Positions 43,203 through 53,593 of a stretch of 64,000 bases of DNA are shown here, in pieces. The position numbers and the translations under genes are program-made. The stretch comes from Carnimonas bestiolae (lineage in GTDB: Bacteria; Pseudomonadota; Gammaproteobacteria; Pseudomonadales; Halomonadaceae): the NCBI RefSeq assembly GCF_051251125.1, contig NZ_JBPCZL010000006.1. One strand, written 5' to 3'. Position 1 is the first letter of the stretch. Every line of letters starts with the position of its first letter. The notes beneath the pieces are model-generated. The model was not told the origin of the DNA and searched no databases. It was given only the letters and a program-made list of their open reading frames with translations.

Positions 43203-44240
43203 ATGTTCAAACGTCTTCGTGGCCTGTTCTCAAGCGATCTGTCGATCGACCTGGGCACGGCAAACACGCTTATTTATGTTCGCGGTCGAGGTATCGTGCT
43301 CGACGAGCCTTCCGTGGTTACCATTCGTCAGTCGGGCAACATGCGCAGCGTCGCTGCGGTTGGGCTTGACGCGAAGCGCATGCTGGGCCGTACTCCCGGC
43401 AACGTTACTGCCATTCGTCCGATGAAGGACGGCGTCATCGCCGACTTCACCGTGACCGAGCAAATGCTTCAGCACTTCATTCGTAAAGTGCATCAAAGCA
43501 CCTTCCTGACCCCGAGTCCACGGGTACTGGTGTGCGTTCCCTGCATGTCGACGCAGGTCGAGCGACGCGCCATCAAGGAATCCGCAGAGGGTGCTGGGGC
43601 GCGCGAAGTATTCCTGATTGAAGAGCCGATGGCTGCCGCTATCGGTGCAGGTTTGCCGGTAGAAGAAGCGCAAGGTTCGATGGTGGTCGATATTGGTGGC
43701 GGTACCACCGAAATCGCCATTATTTCGCTGTCTGGCGTGGTTTACTCCGAATCGGTACGCGTAGGTGGCGACCGCTTCGACGAAGCGATCACCGCGTACG
43801 TGCGTCGTCACTACGGCAGCCTGATCGGTGAAGCAACCGCTGAGCGTATCAAGGAAGAAATTGGCTGCGCTTACCCCGGTGGCGAACTGCGCGAGATCGA
43901 CGTGCGCGGGCGTAACCTGGCAGAAGGGGTACCGCGCAGTTTTACGCTTAACTCGAACGAAATCCTCGACGCGCTGCAAGAGCCGCTGTCGTCGATCGTT
44001 TCGGCAGTCAAGAGCGCGCTTGAGCAATCGCCCCCCGAACTGGCCTCCGATATCGCCGAGCGCGGTTTAGTTGTTACCGGCGGTGGTGCGCTGCTGCGTG
44101 ACGTCGACAAGCTGCTCGCCGAAGAAACCGGGCTTCCCGTTATTGTCGCCGACGATCCGCTCAGCTGTGTCGCGCGCGGTGGCGGTAAAGCGCTCGAGAT
44201 GATCGATCAGCACGCCTTCGAACTCTTCTCGATCGACTAG
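43203..44240 (+). CDS. mreB: Rod shape-determining protein MreB
   Basis: 345 aa actin homologue that guides lateral cell-wall synthesis on the inner face of the membrane. The N-terminal MFKRLRGLFSSD is the membrane-binding amphipathic helix. Actin-family motifs: phosphate 1 SIDLGTANTLIYV (about residues 13-25), phosphate 2 VVDIGGGTTEIAIISL (about 160-175), and adenosine VVTGGGALLRDVDKLL (about 285-300). The ATG at 43203 gives the normal N-terminus; the frame opens 13 codons earlier. mreC and mreD follow. Confidence 0.97.
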   Translation: MFKRLRGLFSSDLSIDLGTANTLIYVRGRGIVLDEPSVVTIRQSGNMRSVAAVGLDAKRMLGRTPGNVTAIRPMKDGVIADFTVTEQMLQHFIRKVHQSTFLTPSPRVLVCVPCMSTQVERRAIKESAEGAGAREVFLIEEPMAAAIGAGLPVEEAQGSMVVDIGGGTTEIAIISLSGVVYSESVRVGGDRFDEAITAYVRRHYGSLIGEATAERIKEEIGCAYPGGELREIDVRGRNLAEGVPRSFTLNSNEILDALQEPLSSIVSAVKSALEQSPPELASDIAERGLVVTGGGALLRDVDKLLAEETGLPVIVADDPLSCVARGGGKALEMIDQHAFELFSID

Positions 44241-44315
44241 CGGCTTCACACTTGCCTGACCGGTAAGCAGAGTTTTGCTTTTTAACGGGCAAAATAGCGG
44301 TCAGGCAAGTGGTCG

Positions 44316-45254
44316 ATGCGTGGAGGACGTCCTATCAAGCCACTGTTCATTCATGGTCCTTCCCCCGGGTTCCGTATGGTCCTGTGCACCGTCTTGGCGG
44401 TGCTTTTGCTGTTTGTGGATCTTCGCTACACCTGGATGGAAAAGGTGCGCACCGAGGCCTCCGTGGTGGTGGCTCCGGTGCAGTGGCTCGTCAGTTTGCC
44501 CGCTGAAGCAATGAATTGGGGGGCGACCGCCTTCTCCTCCCAGCGCGCATTGGTTGAAGAAAATCGCGAACTGCGCGAACAGCTAACGCGGCTGTCGCAG
44601 CGTAGTTTGCGGATGGATTCGCTTACCGCAGAAAATGTTCAGTTGCGTCAGCTGATGCATGCAGCGCCCAAGCAGCAGATGCAGTTCATTACCAGCGAAC
44701 TCATGCGTCTTGATAACGATCCCTTCATTCAGCAGATGATCGTTAATCGCGGCGCCGACCAAGGCGTGTATCAAGGTCAGCCGGTGGTTGACGCCTTCGG
44801 GGTGGTGGGGCACGTGGTGTCGCTGGGGCGCTTTTCGAGCCGCGTGATGATGATCAGCGATCCCAGTAACGCGATGCCTATCCAATTGGTGCGCAACGGC
44901 CTGCGTTTTGTGATTCAAGGGGCGGGAGGGCCGCACCAGTTGCAGGTTGTTAACGTGCCGGCCAATGCCGATGTGCGAGTGGGGGACCTACTGGTGACTT
45001 CAGGGTTGGGAGGCGAGTTTCCGCCAGGGTATCCAGTGGCGACTGTTACCAAGGTCGAGCCGCGCACCAATGGACCTTTTGCCAAGGTCGAAGCGCGGCC
45101 GGCAGCGCAGCTTGATCGCAGTCGTGATTTCCTGATGCTGTCAGCGCGTGAGGCGGTGTCTACCGATTCCGGGGCGCGTGTCGAGCAGGCCACCATCGAC
45201 GCTATCTATAAGCTTTACCATCCTGCTGCCGAGGACGCTGAACATGGCCGCTGA
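44316..45254 (+). CDS. mreC: Rod shape-determining protein MreC
   Basis: 312 aa bitopic scaffold protein linking MreB to periplasmic cell-wall synthases. One membrane segment (about residues 19-36), a coiled coil (about 65-110, LVEENRELREQLTRLSQR), then the beta-rich MreC domain with VVDAFGVVGHVVSLGRFSSRVMMISDP. The C-terminus is longer than the beta domain but low in complexity. The ribosome site is weak; the ATG is taken because it precedes the membrane segment by a typical distance. Confidence 0.94.
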   Translation: MRGGRPIKPLFIHGPSPGFRMVLCTVLAVLLLFVDLRYTWMEKVRTEASVVVAPVQWLVSLPAEAMNWGATAFSSQRALVEENRELREQLTRLSQRSLRMDSLTAENVQLRQLMHAAPKQQMQFITSELMRLDNDPFIQQMIVNRGADQGVYQGQPVVDAFGVVGHVVSLGRFSSRVMMISDPSNAMPIQLVRNGLRFVIQGAGGPHQLQVVNVPANADVRVGDLLVTSGLGGEFPPGYPVATVTKVEPRTNGPFAKVEARPAAQLDRSRDFLMLSAREAVSTDSGARVEQATIDAIYKLYHPAAEDAEHGR

Positions 45255-45726
45255 GGAAACCCGCGCAGTGTATCCGATGGTATGGCTCACGCTTATTGCC
45301 GCCTTGGTGCTGCAGCTGATGCCAATGCCCGATAGCCTGCTGTTGCTGCGGCCGCCGTGGGTCGCCATGACGCTGATTTTCTGGTGCCTGGCACAGCCGC
45401 TGCGGGTGGGCGTTTTCCACGGTTTCATCATCGGCTTGCCGCTGGATTTGCTCAACGGCACGCCGTTAGGCCAGAACGCGCTGCTATTGTCGGGCGTCTG
45501 CTTCCTGACGCTGCTGCTGTACTCTCGCATTCGTCTTTATTCGCTGTGGCAGCAAGCGCCCGTAGTGGTGGTGATTACCGGTCTGGTGCTGCTGTGCGAG
45601 CAATGGTTGAGAATGCTGTTTGGCGTTTCCGAGCTGCATATCCAGTTTATCTATGGTGCGCTGATCAGCGGACTGCTGTGGCCATGGTTCTCTACCTTGC
45701 TGTACAACATTCAACGCGGTTTCTAG
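45244..45726 (+). CDS. mreD: Rod shape-determining protein MreD
   Basis: 160 aa polytopic inner-membrane protein of the elongasome. About five hydrophobic segments are visible, with LRPPWVAMTLIFWCLAQP (about 34-51) and FIIGLPLDLLNGTPLGQNAL (about 60-79) as the conserved core. The start ATG overlaps the end of mreC by 11 bases, implying coupled translation. The open frame extends upstream into mreC, but that part is a shadow of mreC. Confidence 0.93.
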   Translation: MAAEETRAVYPMVWLTLIAALVLQLMPMPDSLLLLRPPWVAMTLIFWCLAQPLRVGVFHGFIIGLPLDLLNGTPLGQNALLLSGVCFLTLLLYSRIRLYSLWQQAPVVVVITGLVLLCEQWLRMLFGVSELHIQFIYGALISGLLWPWFSTLLYNIQRGF

Positions 45727-45950
45727 GCCCCTCTACACGCGTATTTATCTCTCCCCCAGGCTGAAATCGATCGCCTAACGCCTTTCTCGGCGGTGGCATA
45801 GCGTGCTGCCGCGCGTTAGCGCCTTGTGCTGTTACATCTTCCTACATAAAAATCGATACGCGGGCCGACTCGTTTCCCACCCCTTCCTGGATTGCGTGTA
45901 AACTATGGTTATCTATCGACTTTTAGCTGTCGCCTGAAGGGAAACAGCAC

Positions 45951-46538
45951 GTGGCTGATGTACTACCCTTATGTCTTGCTTCGCAGTCGCCGCGGCGACT
46001 CGAACTGCTGGCATCGATCGGCGTAACGCCAGCGCTAGTGTGTGCTGCTGATATCGATGAGCGACCGCAGTGCGGCGAAGCGCCAGCGAACTATGTCGCG
46101 CGTATGGCGCTCGGCAAGGCCCAGGCGGTTGTCGGGCAGTACCCTCATGGCTGGGTATTGGGAGCGGATACTGCGATAGCCCTGGACGGCCAAATATTCG
46201 GTAAACCGGCCAGCAAGGCGGCGTTCGATGCCATGTTCGAGCAGTTCAGCCAGCGCTGGCATTCGGTGTTTTCCGCCGTAACGCTGGCGCGAGCGGGGCA
46301 GTCGCCGCGCACGCTGTGGGTCGAATCCAGGGTGCGTTTCGCGCGTGTCGACGCCGCCCAGCGCGATGCCTACTGGGCGACCGGTGAACCCGTTGATAAA
46401 GCCGGTGGCTATGCTATTCAGGGGAAAGGGGCCGTGTTCATTGAACGCCTTGAGGGCAGTTACTCGGCAGTGGTGGGCCTGCCGCTATTTGAGACAGCGC
46501 AGCTTCTGAACGACGCCGGTGTAGGGTATTGGCAATAA
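45951..46538 (+). CDS. maf: Maf/YhdE family nucleotide pyrophosphatase
   Basis: 195 aa enzyme hydrolysing dTTP, UTP or related non-canonical nucleotides. SQSPRRLELLASIG (about residues 10-23) is the Maf N-terminal motif; GADTAIALDGQIFGKP (about 71-86) carries the catalytic Asp; YAIQGKGAVFIERLEGSYSAVVGLPL is the C-terminal signature. The start is a GTG with AGGGAAAC nearby. It is the usual gene between mreD and rng, and the order supports the YhdE (dTTPase/UTPase) subgroup. Confidence 0.93.
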   Translation: MADVLPLCLASQSPRRLELLASIGVTPALVCAADIDERPQCGEAPANYVARMALGKAQAVVGQYPHGWVLGADTAIALDGQIFGKPASKAAFDAMFEQFSQRWHSVFSAVTLARAGQSPRTLWVESRVRFARVDAAQRDAYWATGEPVDKAGGYAIQGKGAVFIERLEGSYSAVVGLPLFETAQLLNDAGVGYWQ

Positions 46539-46598
46539 TAACGAGATGGTTGGCAGGCGGTGTTGCCAGCGAAGCGCAGGCGCAATAAGGACAGTAAC

Positions 46599-48062
46599 AT
46601 GAGCGGCGAAGTGCTGATCAATTTGACGCCAATGGAAACGCGCGTGGCCGTCGTTGAAAACGGCGTGTTGCAGGAGGTAGCGGTCGAGCGCCATCGCCGC
46701 CTGGGTATCACTGGCAATATCTATAAAGGCAAAGTGGTGCGGGTATTGCCTGGCATGCAAGCGGCCTTCGTTGATATAGGGCTGGAACGCGCGGCGTTTA
46801 TCCACGCACAAGCGCTGGTGCCGCTGGATCATGAAGGACCGGTGCCTCCCATTCGTACGCTTGCACACGATGGCCAGGTAATTACCGTGCAAGTGGTGAA
46901 GGACCCGCTCGGCAGCAAGGGGGCGCGTCTCACGACTCACCTCTCCGTGCCTTCCCGCTATCTGGTGCTGATGCCCCAGGCGTCTCACATAGGCGTGTCG
47001 CAGCGTATTGACAGCGAAGAAGAGCGCGAGCGCTTGCGTACTTTGGCGGCGGAGGTGGTTGAGGAAGCCGGTGATGCCGCGCCATCGGGCGGCTTTATCG
47101 TGCGTACTGCCGCTGAAGGCGTAACGCGGGAAGCGCTGCTTGCCGACGTGCAGTTTCTTGGCCGGCTGTGGCGTAAAGTGTCAGCGCGCCAGGTCGCAGC
47201 GCAGGCGCCCGCACAAATCTATTACGACTTGCCACTTTTCCTGCGCATTTTAAGAGATGTAATGCGCGACGATATCGAGCGCGTGCGCATCGATTCCCAG
47301 GATAACTTCCTAAAATTGCAGGCATTCGCACGAGATTTTATGCCCGCCTGGGAGTCGCGACTGGAGCTTTTCTCTGGTGGTCGCCCCATTTTCGATCTGT
47401 TCTCGGTCGAGGACGAGATCAGTCGCGCGCTTGAGCGCAAGGTGCCGCTGAAGTCGGGCGGCTACCTGATCATCGATCAAACCGAGGCGATGGTCACCAT
47501 TGATGTAAATACCGGTGCTTTTGTCGGGCATCGCAATCTCGAAGAAACCAGCTTCAAGACCAATCTCGAAGCGGCTACGGTGATTGCGCGTCAGCTAAGG
47601 CTGCGCAATCTGGGTGGCATTATCATTATCGATTTTATCGATATGGAAGATGTCGAGCATCGCCGCCAGCTGCTTCGGCTGCTCGAAAAATCGCTCGAAA
47701 AGGATCGTGCGCGCATCTCGCTTACCGGCATTACCGAACTGGGGCTGGTACAGCTAACGCGCAAGCGCACCAGCGAAAGCCTTGAGCAGGTGCTCAGCGA
47801 AGAATGTCCACTTTGCGCAGGACGTGGCGCAATCAAGACGGCCGAAACGCTGTGCCTGGAGATATTTCGTGCCATTATGCGTGAAGAGCGCGCTTATGGT
47901 GCCAACGGCTATCTGGTGTTGGCAGCGCCCAGCGTGGCCGAGCGACTAATGGAAGAAGAAGCCGCCGCGATGGCCGATCTCGAAGCTTTGCTTGGTAAGC
48001 CGATTCGGGTGCGAAGCGAGCCGCAGTATGCGCAAGACCACTACGATTTGGTGTTGAGCTAG
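46599..48062 (+). CDS. rng: Ribonuclease G
   Basis: 487 aa endoribonuclease of the RNase E/G family, which matures the 5' end of 16S rRNA and degrades some mRNAs. S1-type RNA-binding domain at about residues 38-125 (GNIYKGKVVRVLPGMQAAFVDIG), catalytic core with TIDVNTGAFVGHRNLEET and IIIIDFIDMEDVEHR bearing the Mg-binding Asp residues, and the Zn-link CPLCAGRG near 404-411. No RNase E-type C-terminal scaffold. The ATG at 46599 follows AAGGA; the frame opens 13 codons earlier. Confidence 0.96.
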   Translation: MSGEVLINLTPMETRVAVVENGVLQEVAVERHRRLGITGNIYKGKVVRVLPGMQAAFVDIGLERAAFIHAQALVPLDHEGPVPPIRTLAHDGQVITVQVVKDPLGSKGARLTTHLSVPSRYLVLMPQASHIGVSQRIDSEEERERLRTLAAEVVEEAGDAAPSGGFIVRTAAEGVTREALLADVQFLGRLWRKVSARQVAAQAPAQIYYDLPLFLRILRDVMRDDIERVRIDSQDNFLKLQAFARDFMPAWESRLELFSGGRPIFDLFSVEDEISRALERKVPLKSGGYLIIDQTEAMVTIDVNTGAFVGHRNLEETSFKTNLEAATVIARQLRLRNLGGIIIIDFIDMEDVEHRRQLLRLLEKSLEKDRARISLTGITELGLVQLTRKRTSESLEQVLSEECPLCAGRGAIKTAETLCLEIFRAIMREERAYGANGYLVLAAPSVAERLMEEEAAAMADLEALLGKPIRVRSEPQYAQDHYDLVLS

Positions 48063-48185
48063 CGCTGTGAATGAATGTAATGATACTCGGCAGACCAGGG
48101 AGGGGCTGTTTGACGTGAACATATTGCGCAATACGCAGCCTGCGCTGCTGGTCGTGAAAAGTGCTGTAGGGGAGCGCTGGCTGAA

Positions 48186-51100
48186 GTGCTGACGTTGGTG
48201 CGAATGGTCGCTAGAGGGCTTCTGATCGCGATGGCCGTTGTATTGACGGTGGTCGCATTGATCACGGCTGGCCTGCGCATTATGCCTCTGCACCTTGAAG
48301 GCAACGCCGAACTGACCAAATGGCTACCGCTGCCTGAAGGTGTCGATCTTATCGCCAAGCGGCTGGAGATTGGCCTTGATGGCCGTAATCTGGTGATTGA
48401 TGTCGATCGCATGAACGTCTTCCAGCAGCAGGGCGACAGCGACACTCAGCGCTCGCTATTCACGCTGGCGAGAGGGCGTATCAAGCTCGACCTGCTGCGC
48501 TCACTGCAGCTGCACCAGCCTGCCTTCAATCAGCTCGATCTCGATCGCCCCGCGTTTTCTCTGTATCAGCGTCCCGACGGACGCTGGTGGGCCGATGACG
48601 AAGATGACCAGTCCGATACGTTCTCGCAGGAAGATCTTAAACGCTGGCTGGTGAATATTGCCGGCAGCCGCGCGCGTATCAGCGAGGGCAGTGTTGAGCT
48701 ATTCGGCTTGCACGATCATCACCGTATCGACATCCCCTCTGCCGTACTGGTCGCTGACAGCAACGGTGACACCGTACTGCAGGCCGCTGCGGTTACCGAT
48801 TACGCGCAGCGTGCCGGTATATCCCTGAATGCAAACCTATCGCCCGAAGGCGATACCTCGGGGCAGGCCGAGCTGCGCGGTGATGCCAAGCAGATTTCGG
48901 CGGTGGCCAGCATGTTCAGCGCTAGCGCCCACTATGAATTCTCGGCGCAGGGCGATCTGCATTTTCAGCTTGGCTGGAAGGGCACCCAGTCTGCCGAAGT
49001 GCGCTCGTCGCTTGATCTCGACAAGCTTCATATAGGCCGCACCGATGATCCTTCGCGGCGCGCCGATCTTGCCGCGCTATCGACCGCTTTGTATGCCAGT
49101 TACGACGATCATCGCTGGCAAGGCCGGTTTGCCAAAATGGACGCCGAAGATAGTCACGGCAAGGCGTTGGCGCTGCCCGCCTTTGGCACCGTGCAAGGCA
49201 ACGATGAACAGCTGTCAGTGCTGCTGCCGGCGTTCCGTCTCGAACCTGCGAATTTGGCCTGGCCGTTGCTACCGTTTTCCGAGCGGCTACGCCAAACCTA
49301 CATTGATTTGCACCCGAGTGGTCAGGTGAACAAGGCGCGTCTCGATCTCGACCTGCGCCCCGACGTGGCGGCGCGTGACCGGCTGCGAATTCGTGCCGAT
49401 CTAAGCGGCGCGACCATGAATTCGCACGAGGAAATACCGGCGCTGGGGCCGGTATCGGGTGGCGTCGATACCACGCTGCGTTTCGGGCGTGCCTGGGTAA
49501 AAGGCGACGACGTGCTCGGCCTCAATATGCCCACGGTATTCGAAACCCGCTGGCCGCTCGAATCGCTGTCGGGCAAGCTGTCGTGGGAGCTAAACGATAA
49601 CTACGTCAAGATGGGCGGTAGCGACATCCATTTTGTGCGCGACGGGGCTAATGCCTCGGGCGACTTCTTCCTTGATCTTCCCGATCACCATCACAACCAT
49701 TTCAGCTTCGATCTCGCTTTCGAGAATGCCAAAGTGCGCAGCGCCCGCGATTGGGTGCCGCTGCGCGTGATGGGCAAATCTCTCGGTGACTGGCTGGTCG
49801 AGAACGTGCACTCAGGCGAGGTGCCGAAGGGCAAGATCAGCATGTCGATGGTGTTTGGAGCCCCAGAAGGGCACCCCGAACTTGAGAAGCATGTTGACTT
49901 CGGTGATCCAAAAAGCGGCAACCGTCTGCTGCTCGACCTCGACGTGCGCAATGCCACGCTCGGCTATCTGGAAGGCTGGCAGCCTGTTACCAAGGTGGAT
50001 GGATCCCTGCATCTCGATGGCGAAAACATGCGCGGAGCCATTCACCGTGCCGAGCTCAATGGCTTGAAAGGCGGTGAGGGCAACTTCTCTCTTCACGATG
50101 ATCTGCTAAGTCTCGACGCGCCCGTCGAAGGCGATGCTGGGCAGCTGCTGGATGTATTGAAACGCGCGCCTTTCGATAAGTCTGAGCTGAATACCCAGTT
50201 CTCGCGTTGGGAAGCCAACGGCCCGCTGAAAGGCAATATCAGACTGCGGCTGCCATTCGGCGGTGAGCACGACGGGCAGGTCGACTTCACCGCGCAGGGC
50301 GATATTGCTCACGCCAACGCCACTTTGGTGGCCAGCGCGCTGAAGTTCAGCGATATCAGTTCCAACGTTAAGCTGCACATGCTGGGCGATAACGTGGGCA
50401 TCAACGGTAATGCGTATGGCCGCGTTTTCGGCGGTCCGGTAAACGCAGACTTCGCGCTTAACAACGGCGTGGGCAATCTGGATTTCAACGGTGAAGCCGA
50501 TGCCTTGGAAAGCATGAAATGGCTGCACCTGTCGGGACTAGCACCTGACACTTATGGCAGCACCCGCTATGGCGGCGCGATGCGTATGTCGCGAGACGGT
50601 GTCGTGACGCTGAATGTTGATAGCGATAGCCGCGGCGTAAAAGTGCCGCTGCCTGAACCGTTGGGCAAGGACCCAGAAGACCCTCGCGCCATGCGGCTGC
50701 GGATGGATTTGACCAACGGCGTGGGCAATGTGGTGATCGACAATCTGGTTAAAGCGCGCTGGCGCGACCAGATGCGTCAGGGCCAGGTGTGGGTTGAGCA
50801 CTGGCCTGAGCAGCCCGAGTGGCAGCCGCGTAGTGGCTGGAGCATCACCATGGACAACGCGCGTCTCGATCCCGGCGCGTGGATGAAAACGCTGCAAGGC
50901 GTCGAATTCGATCACGTTGGCAAACAGGTGCCCTCCGAGGCGAAACCTGGCTCGGAAGAAAACCCGATCGTTATCAATGAGGTGCGCTTCGATACCGACT
51001 GTCTGGTGATAGACGACGAGTGCCTGACCGACGTGCATGCGCACGGCCAAATGACTGACGACGTGTGGAATGCCTCACTGCGCAGCCGCTACATCAACGG

Positions 51101-52112
51101 TACTGCGCAGTGGGACCCTAACGCGCCAATGCCGATCACGGTCAAGCTGAACGAACTCAATCTCAATCCGATGCTCGATGCCTTGCAGCGTGCGTCCGAG
51201 AAAAATGCCGACAAGCCGCCCGAGCGCTTCACGCTCTACGATCAGGCAGTCACTGTCGATTCGCCCAGCGAGCCGCTGGCCGCCTTCCCAGAGAAGGCCT
51301 CGTCGCTGCCCGCAGGCACGCTGAACATTGCCAATATCATTGCGCGCGATCAGAGAGGTGCTCTGAACGCCACCTGGCACACCGCGGATAACGCCCTCAG
51401 TCTGGATACGCTGGAAGCTGAGTTAGCCGGCACCAAGCTGAAAGGAAGCCTGAGCTGGCTGCCGGCAGGCGAGGCAAGCGTGACTCAGGGCAGCGTCAAT
51501 GTGAAATTGGGCAACATCGCCAAGCTACTGAACCTGCTTGATCTCGAGAACATGGCGACTACCCGCGATGGCAAGATCGAGACGGGCTTCGCATGGCCGG
51601 GCGCGCCGTGGCAGCCGCAGCTCGATTCGGTGTCCGGTAACCTGGGGCTCGACATCGGGCCGGGCAACATTGTGGCGCTCAACCTAAGCTCCGCGCGGCT
51701 AATGGGGCTGCTGAACTTCGACAACATTTTCCGCCGTCTGCGCCTCGATTTCTCCGATGTGACCGAACACGGTACGGCGTTCAACAGCATCGCTGGCAAG
51801 GCAACGCTGACCGACGGGGTGCTTAAACATGTCGAGCCGCTGCTGATTAAAGCGCCCTCCACCACCTTCACCGTTGATGGTAACGTCGATCTGGTCAACC
51901 AGCGGCTCAACGAGCATTTGGCGATCAGATTGCCGGTGTCGCAAACGCTGCCGCTGGCCGCGCTGGCCGTTGGCGCACCCGAGATTGGCGGGGCGCTGTT
52001 GGCATTGCATTTGGCCTTCGGTGGCTGGCTCAATCAGGTGACGGAACTTCATTACGCAATCAACGGTGGCTGGCTCGCGCCCAATATCACCAAGGAAACT
52101 GTCGACGAATGA
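48186..52112 (+). CDS. yhdP: YhdP family AsmA-like envelope protein
   Basis: 1308 aa, one of the longest genes here. A single N-terminal membrane segment (about residues 8-32) anchors a very long beta-rich region, the pattern of AsmA-like lipid-transport bridges that move phospholipid between the membranes. Features of the YhdP/DUF3971 group include LPLPEPLGK-type stretch near 820, GVEFDHVGKQVP-like segments and a C-terminal AsmA/AsmA2 region with GKATLTDGVLKHVEPLLIKAPSTTF (key residues only). Length is close to E. coli YhdP. The GTG start is uncertain. tldD overlaps its stop by 4 bases (ATGA). Confidence 0.92.
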   Translation: MLTLVRMVARGLLIAMAVVLTVVALITAGLRIMPLHLEGNAELTKWLPLPEGVDLIAKRLEIGLDGRNLVIDVDRMNVFQQQGDSDTQRSLFTLARGRIKLDLLRSLQLHQPAFNQLDLDRPAFSLYQRPDGRWWADDEDDQSDTFSQEDLKRWLVNIAGSRARISEGSVELFGLHDHHRIDIPSAVLVADSNGDTVLQAAAVTDYAQRAGISLNANLSPEGDTSGQAELRGDAKQISAVASMFSASAHYEFSAQGDLHFQLGWKGTQSAEVRSSLDLDKLHIGRTDDPSRRADLAALSTALYASYDDHRWQGRFAKMDAEDSHGKALALPAFGTVQGNDEQLSVLLPAFRLEPANLAWPLLPFSERLRQTYIDLHPSGQVNKARLDLDLRPDVAARDRLRIRADLSGATMNSHEEIPALGPVSGGVDTTLRFGRAWVKGDDVLGLNMPTVFETRWPLESLSGKLSWELNDNYVKMGGSDIHFVRDGANASGDFFLDLPDHHHNHFSFDLAFENAKVRSARDWVPLRVMGKSLGDWLVENVHSGEVPKGKISMSMVFGAPEGHPELEKHVDFGDPKSGNRLLLDLDVRNATLGYLEGWQPVTKVDGSLHLDGENMRGAIHRAELNGLKGGEGNFSLHDDLLSLDAPVEGDAGQLLDVLKRAPFDKSELNTQFSRWEANGPLKGNIRLRLPFGGEHDGQVDFTAQGDIAHANATLVASALKFSDISSNVKLHMLGDNVGINGNAYGRVFGGPVNADFALNNGVGNLDFNGEADALESMKWLHLSGLAPDTYGSTRYGGAMRMSRDGVVTLNVDSDSRGVKVPLPEPLGKDPEDPRAMRLRMDLTNGVGNVVIDNLVKARWRDQMRQGQVWVEHWPEQPEWQPRSGWSITMDNARLDPGAWMKTLQGVEFDHVGKQVPSEAKPGSEENPIVINEVRFDTDCLVIDDECLTDVHAHGQMTDDVWNASLRSRYINGTAQWDPNAPMPITVKLNELNLNPMLDALQRASEKNADKPPERFTLYDQAVTVDSPSEPLAAFPEKASSLPAGTLNIANIIARDQRGALNATWHTADNALSLDTLEAELAGTKLKGSLSWLPAGEASVTQGSVNVKLGNIAKLLNLLDLENMATTRDGKIETGFAWPGAPWQPQLDSVSGNLGLDIGPGNIVALNLSSARLMGLLNFDNIFRRLRLDFSDVTEHGTAFNSIAGKATLTDGVLKHVEPLLIKAPSTTFTVDGNVDLVNQRLNEHLAIRLPVSQTLPLAALAVGAPEIGGALLALHLAFGGWLNQVTELHYAINGGWLAPNITKETVDE

Positions 52113-53593
52113 CTGCACATTGCGCTCCATCGCCGCTCGTTTTGCCAAACTCCGAGGAGTTGCTGCGCTACGGTAGCGAACTGCTGCTGGAACCGGGCGA
52201 TCTCGATCTCGATTCGCTCGATGCAGGGCTAGCCGCTGCGATGGGGCCCGGTATCGATTTCGCTGAGCTCTATTTCCAATACGGCACGCGCGAAAGCTGG
52301 TCGTTGGAAGATGGCGTGGTAAAAAGCGGCGCCTTCAGTCTTGATAGCGGCGTTGGTGTGCGCTCAATGGCGGGAGAGAAAACTGGCTTCGCCTATGCCA
52401 GCCACATTACCCCCGATACCCTGCGAGAAACGGGACAGGTCGCTTCACGTATTGTGCGCTCCGGCCAGTCGCTAACCGCGCAGCGCGCCGAGCCTGGCGC
52501 TGCCGAAGCACGCTATCAGCGTCGTGCGCCGGGGGGCGAAAGTACTGCCGATGCCAAGGTGGCACTGCTGCAGCGGGCCGATCGCATTGCGCGCGGCGCC
52601 GATCCTGCCATCGTTAAGGTATCTGCCTCACTCGGGCTGGTCCACGATGTGGTACTGGTGCGCGCCAGCGACGGTACGCTGGCCGCCGATAGCCGCCCGA
52701 TGATTCGCTTCAACGTCTCGGTGATTGCGCTCCGCAATGGACGTCGCGAAAGCGGCTCCAGCGGCGGTGGCGGGCGATTCTCGCTGGCACAGCTCGAACA
52801 GCGCGGGATGGTAGAGTCCATCGCTTTGGAAGCCGTCAGGGTCGCTCTGGTTAATCTCGACGCGGTGGCGGCGCCCGCTGGCGATATGCCGGTAGTGCTG
52901 GGCGCAGGATGGCCCGGGGTGCTGCTGCATGAAGCAGTGGGGCACGGGCTGGAAGGCGATTTCAATCGCAAGGGCAGCTCCGCCTTTGCCGGACGCCTCG
53001 GTGAACAAGTAGCCGCCGCGGGCGTGACCGTGGTTGACGACGCAACCCTCACTGAGCGCCGTGGTTCGCTGTCGATCGATGACGAGGGAACCCCCGGTCA
53101 GTGCACTACCTTGATCGAAAACGGCCGACTCACCGGCTATATGCAGGACAAGCTGAACGCGCGGCTGATGGGGCATTCGCTGACCGGTAATGGCCGTCGT
53201 GAATCCTATGCGCATCTGCCGATGCCGCGCATGACCAACACCTACATGCTGGGCGGTCAGCATCAGCGCGACGAGATGATTGCTTCAGTCAGCAAGGGGC
53301 TTTTCGCGGTGGGCTTCAGCGGTGGGCAGGTGGATATCACGTCCGGCAAATTCGTGTTCGCGGCGAGCGAAGCCTATCTGATTGAAAACGGTAAATTGGG
53401 AGCGCCGGTCAAAGGCGCAACCATTATTGGCAGTGGCCCTGAAGCGATGGGGCGCATCTCGATGATCGGCGATGACCTAGAGCTCGATAACGGGGTAGGC
53501 ATTTGCGGCAAGCAGGGACAATCGGTGCCGGTGGGCGTAGGTCAGCCGTCGTTGAAGCTCGATAGCATTACCGTTGGCGGCACACAATCCTGA
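52109..53593 (+). CDS. tldD: Metalloprotease TldD
   Basis: 494 aa subunit of the TldD/TldE peptidase that trims unfolded peptides and is needed for microcin B17 and CcdA processing in E. coli. The zinc motif HEAVGHGLEGDFNRKG is at about residues 273-288 (His-Glu-x3-His). Conserved C-terminal glycine-rich strands follow (GTPGQCTTLIENGRLTGYM, MTNTYMLGG). Start overlaps yhdP. Its partner pmbA (tldE) is at 54566, separated by yjgA on the other strand. The stop codon's last base is the first base of an octamer tandem repeat. Confidence 0.95.
   Translation: MTAHCAPSPLVLPNSEELLRYGSELLLEPGDLDLDSLDAGLAAAMGPGIDFAELYFQYGTRESWSLEDGVVKSGAFSLDSGVGVRSMAGEKTGFAYASHITPDTLRETGQVASRIVRSGQSLTAQRAEPGAAEARYQRRAPGGESTADAKVALLQRADRIARGADPAIVKVSASLGLVHDVVLVRASDGTLAADSRPMIRFNVSVIALRNGRRESGSSGGGGRFSLAQLEQRGMVESIALEAVRVALVNLDAVAAPAGDMPVVLGAGWPGVLLHEAVGHGLEGDFNRKGSSAFAGRLGEQVAAAGVTVVDDATLTERRGSLSIDDEGTPGQCTTLIENGRLTGYMQDKLNARLMGHSLTGNGRRESYAHLPMPRMTNTYMLGGQHQRDEMIASVSKGLFAVGFSGGQVDITSGKFVFAASEAYLIENGKLGAPVKGATIIGSGPEAMGRISMIGDDLELDNGVGICGKQGQSVPVGVGQPSLKLDSITVGGTQS

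Noticed and set aside
45148..45243. N-terminal extension of MreD
   Set aside because: This part of the frame lies inside mreC and gives no MreD-like sequence; the ATG at 45244 fits the family.
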